This document shows, piece by piece, positions 1 through 7,419 of a DNA stretch of 36,720 nucleotides. The stretch is from Acidimicrobiales bacterium (GTDB lineage: Bacteria > Actinomycetota > Acidimicrobiia > Acidimicrobiales > Acidimicrobilacustridaceae). The DNA lies in the NCBI GenBank assembly GCA_020439175.1, contig JAGQTE010000099.1:1-36720 (forward strand), in the 5' to 3' direction. Both the position numbers and the translations under genes were made by a program. The notes below the pieces were generated by a model that did no database searches, was not told the DNA's origin, and saw only the letters and a list, made by a program, of their open reading frames with translations. How positions within the stretch are numbered: position 1 is the first letter of the stretch; the number at the start of each line of letters is the position of its first letter.

Positions 1-58
1 CAGCGTGGCGCCGTCGACCTGAGCGTGGCGCCCTCGACCTGAGCCTGGCGCTCCACCT
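1..58. repeat. 20-bp tandem repeat at window edge
   Basis: Two 20-bp units (1-20 and 21-40) differ at two positions. A third, degenerate 18-bp unit (41-58) follows. Each unit carries the core TGGCGC and ends in ACCT. The array may continue to the left of the window. It lies just beyond the 3' end of the SseB-like gene at 95, so it sits in an intergenic region. No hairpin with a T tract was seen. Confidence 0.6.
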
Positions 59-94
59 GCGCTGGGGGGGGGTCGGCCATCGGCCTCGGCGCGC

Positions 95-859
95 TCAGCG
101 CCGGTAGAGCTCGATGGCGCCGCCGCCGTCGAGTTGGCCTCGCAAGTCGGCCTCGGCGGCGACGAAGCCCAGGACGCGGGCGCCGGGCGCCTGCTCGCCG
201 GCGTGCGTCACCACGGCGCGCATCGCCGCCGCCCGGGCATCGTCGTCGAGCGCCTCGTCGAGTGCGACGGCCACCACCAGCTGCGGGTCCGCCGGCGGCT
301 GGTGCAGCACGAACAGCCAGGCGGCGTCGGCATGGCGCTCGGCCGCGAGGGCGGCACGCACCGCGGCGACGACGTCCGGTGCGAGCGGTTCGGACGGCAC
401 GCCGACGCGCACCTCGCTGGCAGCCCGGACGATCTCGCCGTCCTCGGTCGGGAGGTGGCCGCGCGCCAGGGCCGCCACCTCGGCCGGGCCGAGGATGCCG
501 TGCGTCGGCGAGCCGTGATCGATGACCACCCCGGCGACGCCCGCGCCGTCGGCCATGGCGAACAGCTCTCGGGCGGGCATGGCGAGGAAGCACCCGGCCG
601 GCTGACCGAAGCGCAGGATCGCCTGCTCGCTGGTGAACACGGCCAACACGAGGCCGTCGGTCTCGTCGTCGGCGATCGTCACCAGCTCGACCGCCTCGTC
701 CGGCTCGAGCGGCGCGGGCCCGGCCGTCGCCGGGGCCTCCGGGGTGAGGACCAGCAGATCGGCGGCGAGCATCGCCTCGTACAGGTCGGCCCTGTGGGCC
801 GGCGTGTCGTCGGCGGCCACGATGCGCATGGCCTCGGCGAGGCGGTCGTTCGACGGCAT
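95..859 (-). CDS. SseB family protein
   Basis: This 254-aa protein matches the SseB (enhanced serine sensitivity) family in its overall pattern. An N-terminal alpha/beta SseB_N-like half covers roughly residues 20-130, with hydrophobic strands around a segment reading LVTIADDETDGLVLAVFTSE. A C-terminal SseB_C-like half covers roughly 135-254. The family's biochemical role is poorly defined, and no catalytic motif is visible here. I chose the ATG at 857-859 because AAGGATG lies about six bases upstream. The reading frame stays open to 1039, but that extension is low-complexity and overlaps the end of arr. The gene follows arr on the same strand after 86 bp, so the two may be cotranscribed. Family assignment is from overall resemblance only. 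Confidence 0.7.
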   Translation of the reverse strand: MPSNDRLAEAMRIVAADDTPAHRADLYEAMLAADLLVLTPEAPATAGPAPLEPDEAVELVTIADDETDGLVLAVFTSEQAILRFGQPAGCFLAMPARELFAMADGAGVAGVVIDHGSPTHGILGPAEVAALARGHLPTEDGEIVRAASEVRVGVPSEPLAPDVVAAVRAALAAERHADAAWLFVLHQPPADPQLVVAVALDEALDDDARAAAMRAVVTHAGEQAPGARVLGFVAAEADLRGQLDGGGAIELYRR

Positions 860-945
860 CGGCTCATCCTTGCAGCCCGACGATGACGGCATGCCCGCCG
901 CCGCCCGTCCCGACGCCCGCGCTGGGTGCCCTGACGACGGTGGGT

Positions 946-1467
946 TCAGTCGTACACGACGTCGAGGCCCTCGGCCCGCAGGCGAGCGAGGTTGTCGAGC
1001 ATGCCCTGGAGGACCTCCGGCGGGTGGGGGTCCCAGCACTGCACCTCGTCCACGACGCGCATCGGTTGCCGGGTGCGGTACGACCGGGTCACGTTGCCCG
1101 GGAAGCGCTTGTTCGTGACGTTGGGGTCGTCTTCGAACGGGCCGAGCGGCTCCACCACATAGATGCGTGCCGGGCCCCCACCCGTGTGGGCGACCGCTAG
1201 CTCGGCGCCCCAGACGGCGGGCTCCAGCAGGGCGGAGAAGTACACGTGGTTCGCGATCCGGTCCCGGTCGTGGTTCATCGGCTGTCCGGGGCCGATCAGG
1301 TCGCCGACCGCCAACGCCGCCGAGGTGCCGTGGAAGAACGGGCCGACGACGTGCGCGCAGCGGTCGAAGGTGACGGGGACGTGGTCGACGCCGTCGGCGT
1401 CGGCGATCGCCTCGGCGATCGACATGGTCCGGTAGCTGCGCTCCTCATCGTCCACCGTTGGCCCCAT
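946..1467 (-). CDS. arr: NAD+-rifampin ADP-ribosyltransferase Arr
   Basis: The product is a 173-aa member of the Arr family, which inactivates rifamycins in the cytoplasm by transferring ADP-ribose from NAD+ to the ansa-bridge hydroxyl. The family landmarks are all present: an HGT motif (His46), Tyr76 in the NHVYFS segment and Asp113 in FEDDPNVT. These correspond to the H/Y/D triad described in Mycobacterium smegmatis Arr. The SYRTRQP segment and the C-terminal VVYD ending also match. The usual length is about 140-150 aa, and the extra N-terminal ~30 residues depend on the start. I chose ATG 1465-1467 because GAGGAG lies three bases upstream; ATG 1423-1425 is the main alternative. No mobile element is near, so this looks like a resident chromosomal arr. 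Whether rifamycins are the real substrate in this organism is unknown. Confidence 0.93.
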   Translation of the reverse strand: MGPTVDDEERSYRTMSIAEAIADADGVDHVPVTFDRCAHVVGPFFHGTSAALAVGDLIGPGQPMNHDRDRIANHVYFSALLEPAVWGAELAVAHTGGGPARIYVVEPLGPFEDDPNVTNKRFPGNVTRSYRTRQPMRVVDEVQCWDPHPPEVLQGMLDNLARLRAEGLDVVYD

Positions 1468-1643
1468 TCGCTCCTCAGCTGCCCCCGCCATACTGCCGAG
1501 TGGTGCGCCCTTGCGCCGTACGGTCGGCTCGGCGTCGCCGGGACGCTTGCTACGTTGACGCCGTGACGGTGGATACCGGAGCCGCAGCGCACGACCACCC
1601 GCCTCGAGGCCCTGCAGTCCACCGTCCCGATCGACCGGGAGCT

Positions 1644-1803
1644 GTCGATGCGGCACACCACCCTCGGCCGATGCTCCACCCAGAGCCGGGCCGCAGCATG
1701 CGGGTCCCCGCGCCGTCGGAGGTGTCGATGCGGCACAACGCCCTCTGCCGGCCCTGCACCCTGAGCCGGATCGCCGTGTGCAGGTCCCCGCGCCGTCGGC
1801 ACC
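1644..1803. repeat. Imperfect 80-bp tandem repeat, two units
   Basis: Units 1644-1723 and 1724-1803 align without gaps at a period of exactly 80 bp. By direct count 62 of 80 positions are identical. Both begin with GTCGATGCGGCACA, and near their ends both carry GTCCCCGCGCCGTCGG. The best-conserved parts are the two ends and the centre is more variable. A further unit upstream was looked for and not found in register. The function is unknown. Confidence 0.75.
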
Positions 1804-1821
1804 GAATCGGTACCGAATCGG
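1801..1821. repeat. Short direct repeat ACCGAATCGG x2
   Basis: ACCGAATCGG occurs at 1801-1810 and again at 1812-1821, one base apart, so the copies repeat at 11 bp. Related CCGAATTCG sequences recur at 1901-1909 and 1934-1942. The 11-bp phase would place both copies on one face of the helix, as in some regulator sites. No regulator is identified. Confidence 0.5.
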
Positions 1822-1898
1822 CGCCGACGGGCCACGCGACTGTTTGCACCAGCCGTGACCAGGGGTTTCGTCAGCTCATCGCCCCGCCGACCGCACCT

Positions 1899-1912
1899 CA
1901 CCGAATTCGGTG
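1899..1912. promoter_or_regulatory. 14-bp perfect palindrome
   Basis: CACCGAATTCGGTG is a perfect 14-bp inverted repeat about 30 bp past the stop of the flippase-like gene and about 430 bp upstream of arr. With no loop it is a poor terminator and looks more like a dimeric protein-binding site. No partner regulator is visible. Confidence 0.4.
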
Positions 1913-1942
1913 GCCCCCCACGATCACCCGTCGCCGAATTCG

Positions 1943-3157
1943 TCAGCCGACCGATGGGGCGGCATCCAGCCCGGTAGCCGGCTGTGGCTTGCGCCAGCTC
2001 GACTTCGCCGCCCAGATCGCCCAGCCGATCGCCCCGGCCGGCACCTCCAACACATAGGTGAAGGCCCGGAACAGGAACACCGCCGCCAGCGCATCGGCCT
2101 CCGGCGCCCCGAACGCCACCATGATCCCGGCCGATCCTGCCTCGACCAGGCCGACTCCCGACGGCGTCAACGGCACCGTCGTCAACAGCTCGCCGAAGGT
2201 GTACGCCGCCAGCACGTACACCCACCCCAACTCGTCGATGCCCAGCGCCCGCACGCACAGCAGCTGCAGCAAGAACGACGACACCTTGTACAGCCCGATC
2301 CACACGGTCAGCCCGAGCCAGCGGCGCCGCACCAGATCGACGCTCTCGGCACGGAAGTCGAGCACCTTCTGCTTCACCGACTCCTGCGCCGGCCGCCGGG
2401 CGACCCGCAACCCGAACCCCACGACCGCCTGCGCCGCGTCGCCCACCTTCTCGGCGAGCACCTGGCTGCGCATGATCAGCCAGAACACGACGATGGCGCC
2501 GACCAGGATCGCCAGCCCGATCCACGCCGCGATCCCCAGCCCGTGGTCGTCGTCGCCGCGCAGGTTCACCGCCAGCAACGCCAAGATCGGGAACCCCAGC
2601 TTCGAGAAGACGTTCCACACGCCCGACACCAGGATCGACCGCGTCACCTCCACGGGGCGGAAGCCCCACGACATCGTCTGGGCATACGTCGCTCCGATGC
2701 CGACGGCCCCGCCGAACGGCACCACGTTGCTGACCGCCGAGCCGGACAGGTTCAACACGCCCGACTGCGGCACGGTCAGCCCGGGCAGGCTGCGGGCCTG
2801 GAACACCCAGTAGGTCCACATCGACGCGATCCAGAAGGCGAACAGCCCGACCACCGCCAACCCGTCGAGACGGCCGAGCGCCGCGAACACGTCGCGGTAC
2901 TCGGTGTCGAACAGCTTGGGGATGACCAGGGCGAACATCGCCACCGTGACCGCCAGCGACACCAGCGCCTCGACGATCCGTCGTGTCGTCGACTTCGTGT
3001 GCAGCTCCTCCTCGAGGAGCTCGATCGGCGCACCGATCCCGTCGCTCGGACGGTCCGCCACCACGCGGGCACCGACCGCCAGGTGCGGCTCCAGCTCCCG
3101 GTCCAGCTCGCTGGCGCCCTCGCCGTCGTCGGGGGGCGACCCGTCGGCGTCGCTCAC
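1943..3157 (-). CDS. Flippase-like membrane protein (LPG synthase TM / UPF0104 family)
   Basis: This 404-aa integral membrane protein resembles the lysylphosphatidylglycerol-synthase transmembrane-region family (UPF0104, AglD-like). An acidic cytoplasmic N-terminus of about 60 residues is followed by some seven or eight hydrophobic segments. The family signature region reads VPLTPSGVGLVEAG, followed by a final pair of helices, and SNVVPFGGAVG lies near the middle. Members are often found with glycolipid or aminoacyl-lipid genes and are suspected lipid flippases; the catalytic LPG synthase domain is absent here. The GTG start at 3155-3157 overlaps the PIG-L stop codon in a GTGA arrangement, which implies translational coupling. 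I infer a role in moving or completing an envelope glycolipid together with the PIG-L and GT4 genes; the substrate is unknown. Confidence 0.82.
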   Translation of the reverse strand: MSDADGSPPDDGEGASELDRELEPHLAVGARVVADRPSDGIGAPIELLEEELHTKSTTRRIVEALVSLAVTVAMFALVIPKLFDTEYRDVFAALGRLDGLAVVGLFAFWIASMWTYWVFQARSLPGLTVPQSGVLNLSGSAVSNVVPFGGAVGIGATYAQTMSWGFRPVEVTRSILVSGVWNVFSKLGFPILALLAVNLRGDDDHGLGIAAWIGLAILVGAIVVFWLIMRSQVLAEKVGDAAQAVVGFGLRVARRPAQESVKQKVLDFRAESVDLVRRRWLGLTVWIGLYKVSSFLLQLLCVRALGIDELGWVYVLAAYTFGELLTTVPLTPSGVGLVEAGSAGIMVAFGAPEADALAAVFLFRAFTYVLEVPAGAIGWAIWAAKSSWRKPQPATGLDAAPSVG

Positions 3158-3999
3158 GACGTCGACTCCTCCAGCCCGGCGAGGACGTCGTCGATGCCGG
3201 CGCCGGCGGGAGCGGCCGGATCGCGGTACCACTCCGTGCCGAACGCCATGGCGAAGTACTCGTCGGGCAGCGCCAGGAACGCCGCCAGGGTGCGCGTCGA
3301 GCCATCCCCGCTCGTCGCCTGGCTGGCATGGGCCTCCATCGACGCCCGCTTCGCCGCCAGGTGCGCCGACACGTCGATGGCGTGGGTGATCTCGTCGCCC
3401 GGCGTGAACCAGCCGTCGAACGACGTCGGCGCAAAGGTCTCGGGGATCTCATAGCCCAGCGAGCGGGCCAGCTCCACCCCCATCGACATCAGATCCCGGT
3501 TGATGGTCGCCTCCAGGACGCGCGGCGTGCCGGCCAGCGCCGCGGCCCGCGCCCCGACGGCGTGCACCTGCAGGTGGTCGGGATGCCCGTACCCACCGTT
3601 GGCGTCGTACGTGGTCAGCACCTGCGCGCCCTCCTCGACGAGGAGGGCCGCCAACCGCCCCGCCGCCTCGTCGACCTCGACCGCGGCGAACGCCGCCGGC
3701 CCGCCGGCACCGGACAGCCCGGACGCCTCGGCATCGGCGTCCCCCGATCCCGAGTCGCCGTAGCCCAGCACCTCGAGTCGTGCGACGCCGAGCAAGGAGG
3801 CCGAGCGCTGCAGCTCGGCCAGCCGCGTCGTCCCGAGGTCGCCGCCTCGGTACACCTCGGCCGCTTCGCCGACCTCCCCCGCGGTCGCCACCACCAGGAC
3901 CACGCGGTGCCCGTCCGCCGCTGCCTTGGCCATGGTCCCGGCCGTCAGCAAGGCCTCGTCGTCGGGATGCGCGTGGAAGAAGACCAGGGTGCTCGGCAT
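3154..3999 (-). CDS. PIG-L family (MshB/Mca-like) N-acetylglucosaminyl deacetylase
   Basis: The 281-aa protein belongs to the zinc-dependent PIG-L deacetylases. The metal site is clear: AHPDDE (His11, Asp13, Asp14) near the start, and HPDH (His139, His142) inside GGYGHPDHLQVH. The LGYGDSG segment (78-84) and TYDANGGYGHPDH resemble MshB and Mca, the actinobacterial mycothiol-pathway deacetylase and conjugate amidase. Known family substrates are GlcNAc-inositol, GlcNAc-phosphatidylinositol and mycothiol conjugates. The ATG at 3997-3999 has GGGAGG about eleven bases upstream. A CAGAAT -10-like hexamer (4025-4030) lies further up. The stop overlaps the next gene's GTG. A divergent GT4 gene invites comparison with the MshA/MshB or PIG-A/PIG-L pairs, but the exact substrate cannot be read from sequence. 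Confidence 0.9.
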   Translation of the reverse strand: MPSTLVFFHAHPDDEALLTAGTMAKAAADGHRVVLVVATAGEVGEAAEVYRGGDLGTTRLAELQRSASLLGVARLEVLGYGDSGSGDADAEASGLSGAGGPAAFAAVEVDEAAGRLAALLVEEGAQVLTTYDANGGYGHPDHLQVHAVGARAAALAGTPRVLEATINRDLMSMGVELARSLGYEIPETFAPTSFDGWFTPGDEITHAIDVSAHLAAKRASMEAHASQATSGDGSTRTLAAFLALPDEYFAMAFGTEWYRDPAAPAGAGIDDVLAGLEESTS

Positions 4000-4024
4000 G
4001 TGGTGGAGAACCTCCCGACGAGAC

Positions 4025-4030
4025 ATTCTG
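4025..4030 (-). promoter_or_regulatory. Candidate -10 for the PIG-L operon
   Basis: On the minus strand this hexamer reads CAGAAT, matching NANNNT. A start about seven bases on would give a roughly 20-nt leader that contains the GGGAGG ribosome site. No strong -35 was recognised. Confidence 0.35.
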
Positions 4031-4068
4031 GCGCGCCCGGGCGGCTGTGGCGGGCCCATCCGCCGGGC

Positions 4069-4074
4069 TACCGT
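4069..4074 (+). promoter_or_regulatory. Candidate -10 for the GT4 gene
   Basis: TACCGT fits the actinobacterial TANNNT -10. It lies 60 bp upstream of the GTG start, so the transcript would have a leader of about 50 nt carrying the GGAGG at 4125-4129. Confidence 0.35.
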
Positions 4075-4134
4075 GGACGACGCGCCGGCGCCAGCTGCCG
4101 AAGGTCGACCGGGCCGGCGCACCTGGAGGCGGCA

Positions 4135-5298
4135 GTGGCCAGCGACAAGCCCCAACCCGAAGGTGGCGCGCTCAAGATCGGTCTCGTGTCGGACTGCTAC
4201 GTGCCGCGCCTCGGCGGCATCGAGATGCAGGTCCACGATCTCGCCCGTCACCTCCAGGCCGCCGGGCACGAGGTCGTCGTGATCACCCCCACCCCTGGGC
4301 CCGACGTCGTCGACGGCGTGCGGGTCCACCGCATGGACGTCCCGCTGGCGCCGTTCGACATCCCGTACGCGCCGTCGACGTTCGCGCTGGTCAGCGACCT
4401 GCTCGAAGCCGAGCACGTCGATGTCGCGCACTTCCACGGCGGCATCGTGTCGCCGGTGGCGTTCGTCGGCGGCTACGACGCCCAGAAGCGCCACATCCCC
4501 ACCGTCATCACGACGCACTGCCTGTGGAGCTATGCCACGCCGGCGTTCCGCGCCCTCGACCGCACGCTGCACTGGTCACGGTGGAACGCCGTGTTCTCGG
4601 CGGTCAGCGACGTGGCGGCCGAACCGATCCGCAAGATCGCCCCGGGACGCGACGTCGTGATCATCCCCAACGGGATCGAGAACGACACCTGGACGGTCGA
4701 GCCCGTCGAGCGGGACGACGACGAGGTCGTCATCGTGTCCGTCATGCGCCTGGCGCCGCGCAAGCGGCCGCTGCACCTGCTCAAGATGTTCCACGAGGTC
4801 GTCGACCGCATCCCCCGCTCGGCCTCGGCGCGCCTGGTGATCATCGGCGAAGGTCCCGAGCAGTCGAGCATGGAGAAGTACCTGTCGGCGACGCACCTCG
4901 CCGACAAGGTCGAGCTGACGGGGCGCCTCGAGCGAGCCGACATCCGCGAGCGGTTCGCCCGCGCCGACGTCTTCGTGGCGCCGGCGAACCTCGAGTCGTT
5001 CGGCATCGCCGCGCTCGAGGCCCGCTGCGCCGGGCTGCCGGTCGTCGCCAAGTCCCGCACCGGGGTGCGCGAGTTCGTCCGGCACGAGCAGGAGGGCCTG
5101 CTCGCCCGCTCCGACAAGGACATGGTCGACCAGCTCGTGCGCCTGGTCACCGATCCCGCCCTGCGGCGCCGCATCGCCGAGCACAACCGCACCACCCCGT
5201 CGGCCGTCGACTGGACCGAGGTCGTGGCCCACAACGTCGAGGTGTACCGCAAGGCGATCGCCCAGGCGGGCACGCCTCAGATGGGCAGCACGCGATAG
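4135..5298 (+). CDS. GT4-family glycosyltransferase
   Basis: The 387-aa protein is a retaining GT-B glycosyltransferase of family GT4. The N-terminal Rossmann half opens with GLVSDCYVPRLGGIE, with a glycine-rich acceptor loop at 27-30. The C-terminal half carries the nucleotide-sugar motif ESFGIAALE, where Glu287 and Glu295 form the EX7E pair, and the donor-binding segment VVIIPNGIE. Length is typical. GTG 4135-4137 was chosen because GGAGG (4125-4129) sits five bases upstream. It is transcribed divergently from the PIG-L deacetylase. Relatives include PimB-type mannosyltransferases and MshA; the N-terminus does not look like canonical MshA. I infer transfer of a hexose or GlcNAc to a lipid or inositol acceptor. 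The last 22 bp overlap the convergent gene at 5277. Confidence 0.9.
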   Translation: MASDKPQPEGGALKIGLVSDCYVPRLGGIEMQVHDLARHLQAAGHEVVVITPTPGPDVVDGVRVHRMDVPLAPFDIPYAPSTFALVSDLLEAEHVDVAHFHGGIVSPVAFVGGYDAQKRHIPTVITTHCLWSYATPAFRALDRTLHWSRWNAVFSAVSDVAAEPIRKIAPGRDVVIIPNGIENDTWTVEPVERDDDEVVIVSVMRLAPRKRPLHLLKMFHEVVDRIPRSASARLVIIGEGPEQSSMEKYLSATHLADKVELTGRLERADIRERFARADVFVAPANLESFGIAALEARCAGLPVVAKSRTGVREFVRHEQEGLLARSDKDMVDQLVRLVTDPALRRRIAEHNRTTPSAVDWTEVVAHNVEVYRKAIAQAGTPQMGSTR

Positions 5299-6527
5299 AT
5301 CTGGCCTGACGTGGCGAACACCCACAGCTCGCCGTCGTTGTCCGTGCCGAACCCGCCCAGACCGCCCGGCGGCAATGCCGCGCCCAACGACCGCTGATCC
5401 TGCGCCACCCGGTTCGCCACCACCAGGCCCTCGACCACCCCGCTGCAGCCCTCGCCGAAGACGTAGGCGCCTCGCAGCGCCGGGATCGCCGCACCCCGGT
5501 ACACGGCGCCCTGGCGGAGGTCGCAGTGCCCCGGCGGCGTGATCGACACCACCGCGCCGGCCGTGTTCTGCGCCCCCGGATAACCGAGGTTGTCGCCCCG
5601 GCCGGCCTGGCTGTTCTGCCGGGGCAGGTACACGATCGTCTCGCCCGCATCCTGACGGTCGGTCACGTACAGGTCGGCCGAGGCCCGGTCGAAGACCACC
5701 CCACGCGGATCGTGCACCCCCAGGAGCCACACCTCCCCGGCGCCGCCGCCGGCGGCGTACGGGTTGCCGGGCGGCACGGCGTAGGCCTGATCGCCGAGCG
5801 CTCCTTCGGGGTCGAGGCGCAGCACCTTGCCGTACAACGAGTCCGGCCGTTGCGCCGCGCCCGGATCGCCGTCGGGGGTGCCCACGCCCACGTACAGGAA
5901 GCCGTCGCGACCGAACGCCAGGGCCCCGCCCCGCCGCAGGCCGTCGGGCGCCTCGACCCGCAGCAGCTGGAAGCGGCTCGACGTGTCCAGGTCGCCCTCG
6001 CCGGTGCGGTACTGGTCGACGACGACCGCCCCGTCCGAGGAGATGTACGACAGGTACATGCGCCGCCCGTCCGACGAGTAGGTCACGCCGCGCACACCGC
6101 CGCCGTCGCCCTGGTCGACCTGACGGCCGATGTCGAGCATGGTCCACGACTCCACGCGGTAGTCCGCCCCGGCGGGCTGGCCGTCACCGTCGTAGCGATA
6201 GTTCGCCGACAGCTGCCGCAACCGGCCGTTGCGCTCGGCCACCGTCAGGTGCGGCCACCCCGGCCGCGCCGCGATCGCCACCGGGTCATCGAGGGCGCCG
6301 ACCTCCTCGAGCCGCACCCCGACCCCCTCGAGCGTCGTCGGCCGCTCGACCGTCGACGCCGTCACCGCCTCGGCGTCCACCGGGATCGTGATGGTGGTCG
6401 TCGTCGACGGTCGCACCTCGGACAGCTTGCGCCCGTGCACGCAGCCGGCCGCCGGCACGACGATCGCCGCGGCGAGCACGAGGCCGGCGGCGGCGCGTCG
6501 CCGGGTGGTCTGGGGTGGAGTGGTCAC
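5277..6527 (-). CDS. PQQ-dependent sugar dehydrogenase-like lipoprotein (GSDH propeller)
   Basis: This 416-aa protein has a lipoprotein signal peptide: a twin-Arg-like basic run at 9-11, a hydrophobic stretch, and the lipobox PAAGC with Cys29. It should be anchored on the outer face of the membrane. The mature part resembles the soluble glucose/sorbosone dehydrogenase beta-propeller, with repeated blades such as GGALAFGRDGFLYVGVG, LLGVHDPRGVVFD and FGTDNDGELWVF. Propellers of this family bind PQQ and Ca2+ and oxidise aldose sugars, but many lipoprotein homologues are uncharacterised and I cannot confirm cofactor residues. The only plausible start is a GTG at 6525-6527 with a weak ribosome site. 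It follows tesB by 10 bp and is probably cotranscribed. Its 3' end overlaps the convergent GT4 gene by 22 bp. Confidence 0.8.
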   Translation of the reverse strand: MTTPPQTTRRRAAAGLVLAAAIVVPAAGCVHGRKLSEVRPSTTTTITIPVDAEAVTASTVERPTTLEGVGVRLEEVGALDDPVAIAARPGWPHLTVAERNGRLRQLSANYRYDGDGQPAGADYRVESWTMLDIGRQVDQGDGGGVRGVTYSSDGRRMYLSYISSDGAVVVDQYRTGEGDLDTSSRFQLLRVEAPDGLRRGGALAFGRDGFLYVGVGTPDGDPGAAQRPDSLYGKVLRLDPEGALGDQAYAVPPGNPYAAGGGAGEVWLLGVHDPRGVVFDRASADLYVTDRQDAGETIVYLPRQNSQAGRGDNLGYPGAQNTAGAVVSITPPGHCDLRQGAVYRGAAIPALRGAYVFGEGCSGVVEGLVVANRVAQDQRSLGAALPPGGLGGFGTDNDGELWVFATSGQIYRVLPI

Positions 6528-6537
6528 GTGGGCACCG

Positions 6538-7392
6538 TCATCGAGCGATCCGCATCAAGCCTTCTTGCACCACCGACACCGCCAGCTCGCCCGACGGGGT
6601 GTACATCAACCCCCGGGCGAGCCCACGTCCCTGCGATGCCGACGGGGCGTCCTGGTCGTACAGGAGCCACTCGTCGGCCCGGAAGGGCCGATGGAACCAC
6701 ATGGCGTGGTCGAGGCTAGCCATGAACACCTCGTCCTCGAGCGCGCCCACCGCATGCGGCAGCAGCGCCGTGTCGAGCACGGTCATGTCCGATGCATAGG
6801 TCACGACGCAGGCGTGCAGCACCGGATCGTCGGGCAGCACACCGTCGGCACGCAGCCACACCCGCTGGCGCGGCGGCAGCGCCACGGTGCGGTCCCCGGG
6901 CTGCCAGTCGCAGTTGCGGGTGTCGATGGGTCGGTCGCGCGTGTAGTCCTCGCCCATGGCGTCGGCCCAGCGGGCCCAGCGGGTCCGGAAGTCGGGCAGC
7001 GACTCCGGCGACGGGAGATCGGTCGGCATCGGCGCCTGGTGCTCGAAGCCTGCCTCGGGGACGTGGAACGAGGCCTGCAGGTTGAAGATCGGCCGACCGT
7101 GCTGCACGGCGACGACGCGCCGGGTCACGAAGGTGTGCCCGTCGCGTATGCGGTCGGCGGTGTAGAGGATGGGGATCGTCGGGTCACCCGGGCGCAGGAA
7201 GTAGGCGTGCAGCGAGTGCACGGCGTACGCCGCGTCGACGGTGCGCGCCGCCGCCACCAACGCCTGGCCCGCCACCTGCCCGCCGAACACCCGCTGGCGC
7301 TGCACCGACGGCGGGCGACCCCGGAAGACGTTGACCTCGATCGACTCCAGGTCGAGCAGATCCACCAGGTCGTCGACAGCAGGCTGGCCCAT
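6538..7392 (-). CDS. tesB: Acyl-CoA thioesterase II (TesB-like)
   Basis: The 284-aa protein has the double-hotdog layout and the length of TesB (about 286 aa). It hydrolyses medium- to long-chain acyl-CoA to free fatty acid and CoA in the cytoplasm. The N-terminal hotdog carries QRVFGGQVAGQAL. The C-terminal hotdog has the Asp-Thr/Ser-Gln active-site pattern seen in E. coli TesB: an Asp in TYASDMTVLD, Ser in SASQGRG and Gln in VVQEGLMR. The ATG at 7390-7392 leaves only 27 bp to the divergent GH1 gene. A TAGTAG hexamer nine bases upstream may be a weak -10 for a leaderless transcript. The lipoprotein gene follows 10 bp downstream. Confidence 0.93.
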   Translation of the reverse strand: MGQPAVDDLVDLLDLESIEVNVFRGRPPSVQRQRVFGGQVAGQALVAAARTVDAAYAVHSLHAYFLRPGDPTIPILYTADRIRDGHTFVTRRVVAVQHGRPIFNLQASFHVPEAGFEHQAPMPTDLPSPESLPDFRTRWARWADAMGEDYTRDRPIDTRNCDWQPGDRTVALPPRQRVWLRADGVLPDDPVLHACVVTYASDMTVLDTALLPHAVGALEDEVFMASLDHAMWFHRPFRADEWLLYDQDAPSASQGRGLARGLMYTPSGELAVSVVQEGLMRIAR

Positions 7393-7405
7393 GGAGCAGT
7401 TCTAC

Positions 7406-7411
7406 TAGCCT
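7406..7411 (+). promoter_or_regulatory. Leaderless -10 for the GH1 gene
   Basis: TAGCCT (TANNNT) lies exactly 8 bp before ATG 7420, and no Shine-Dalgarno sequence is present between them. This is the spacing seen upstream of several other genes in the window. It overlaps the region that must also hold the divergent tesB promoter. Confidence 0.55.
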
Positions 7412-7419
7412 CCGGCGCC

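Larger units (their letters stand above)
1468..1942. other. 475-bp gene-poor region with repeats
   Basis: No convincing gene is seen between arr and the flippase-like gene. The region holds a TACGTT -10-like hexamer (1551-1556, plus strand) six bases before a GTG, an imperfect 80-bp tandem repeat, a short direct repeat and a palindrome, each listed separately. A plus-strand frame is open from 1563 to 2057. Its translation is rich in Arg, Pro and His, lacks family resemblance and runs into the neighbouring gene, so I do not call it. A decayed gene or non-coding RNA cannot be excluded. Confidence 0.5.

Noticed and set aside
1458-2057. Plus-strand open frame with a GTG at 1563 behind a TACGTT hexamer
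   Set aside because: Composition is not protein-like, it spans the 80-bp repeats and it ends inside the well-supported flippase-like gene on the other strand.
1296-3452. A very long minus-strand open frame through arr, the repeats and the flippase-like gene
   Set aside because: Its translation is Arg-, Gly- and Ala-rich with no family resemblance, and it overlaps three well-supported features in other frames. Long open shadow frames are expected at this GC content.
4135-5298. Calling the GT4 gene mshA outright
   Set aside because: The N-terminus lacks the glycine-rich opening typical of MshA, and generic GT4 features are shared by many transferases.
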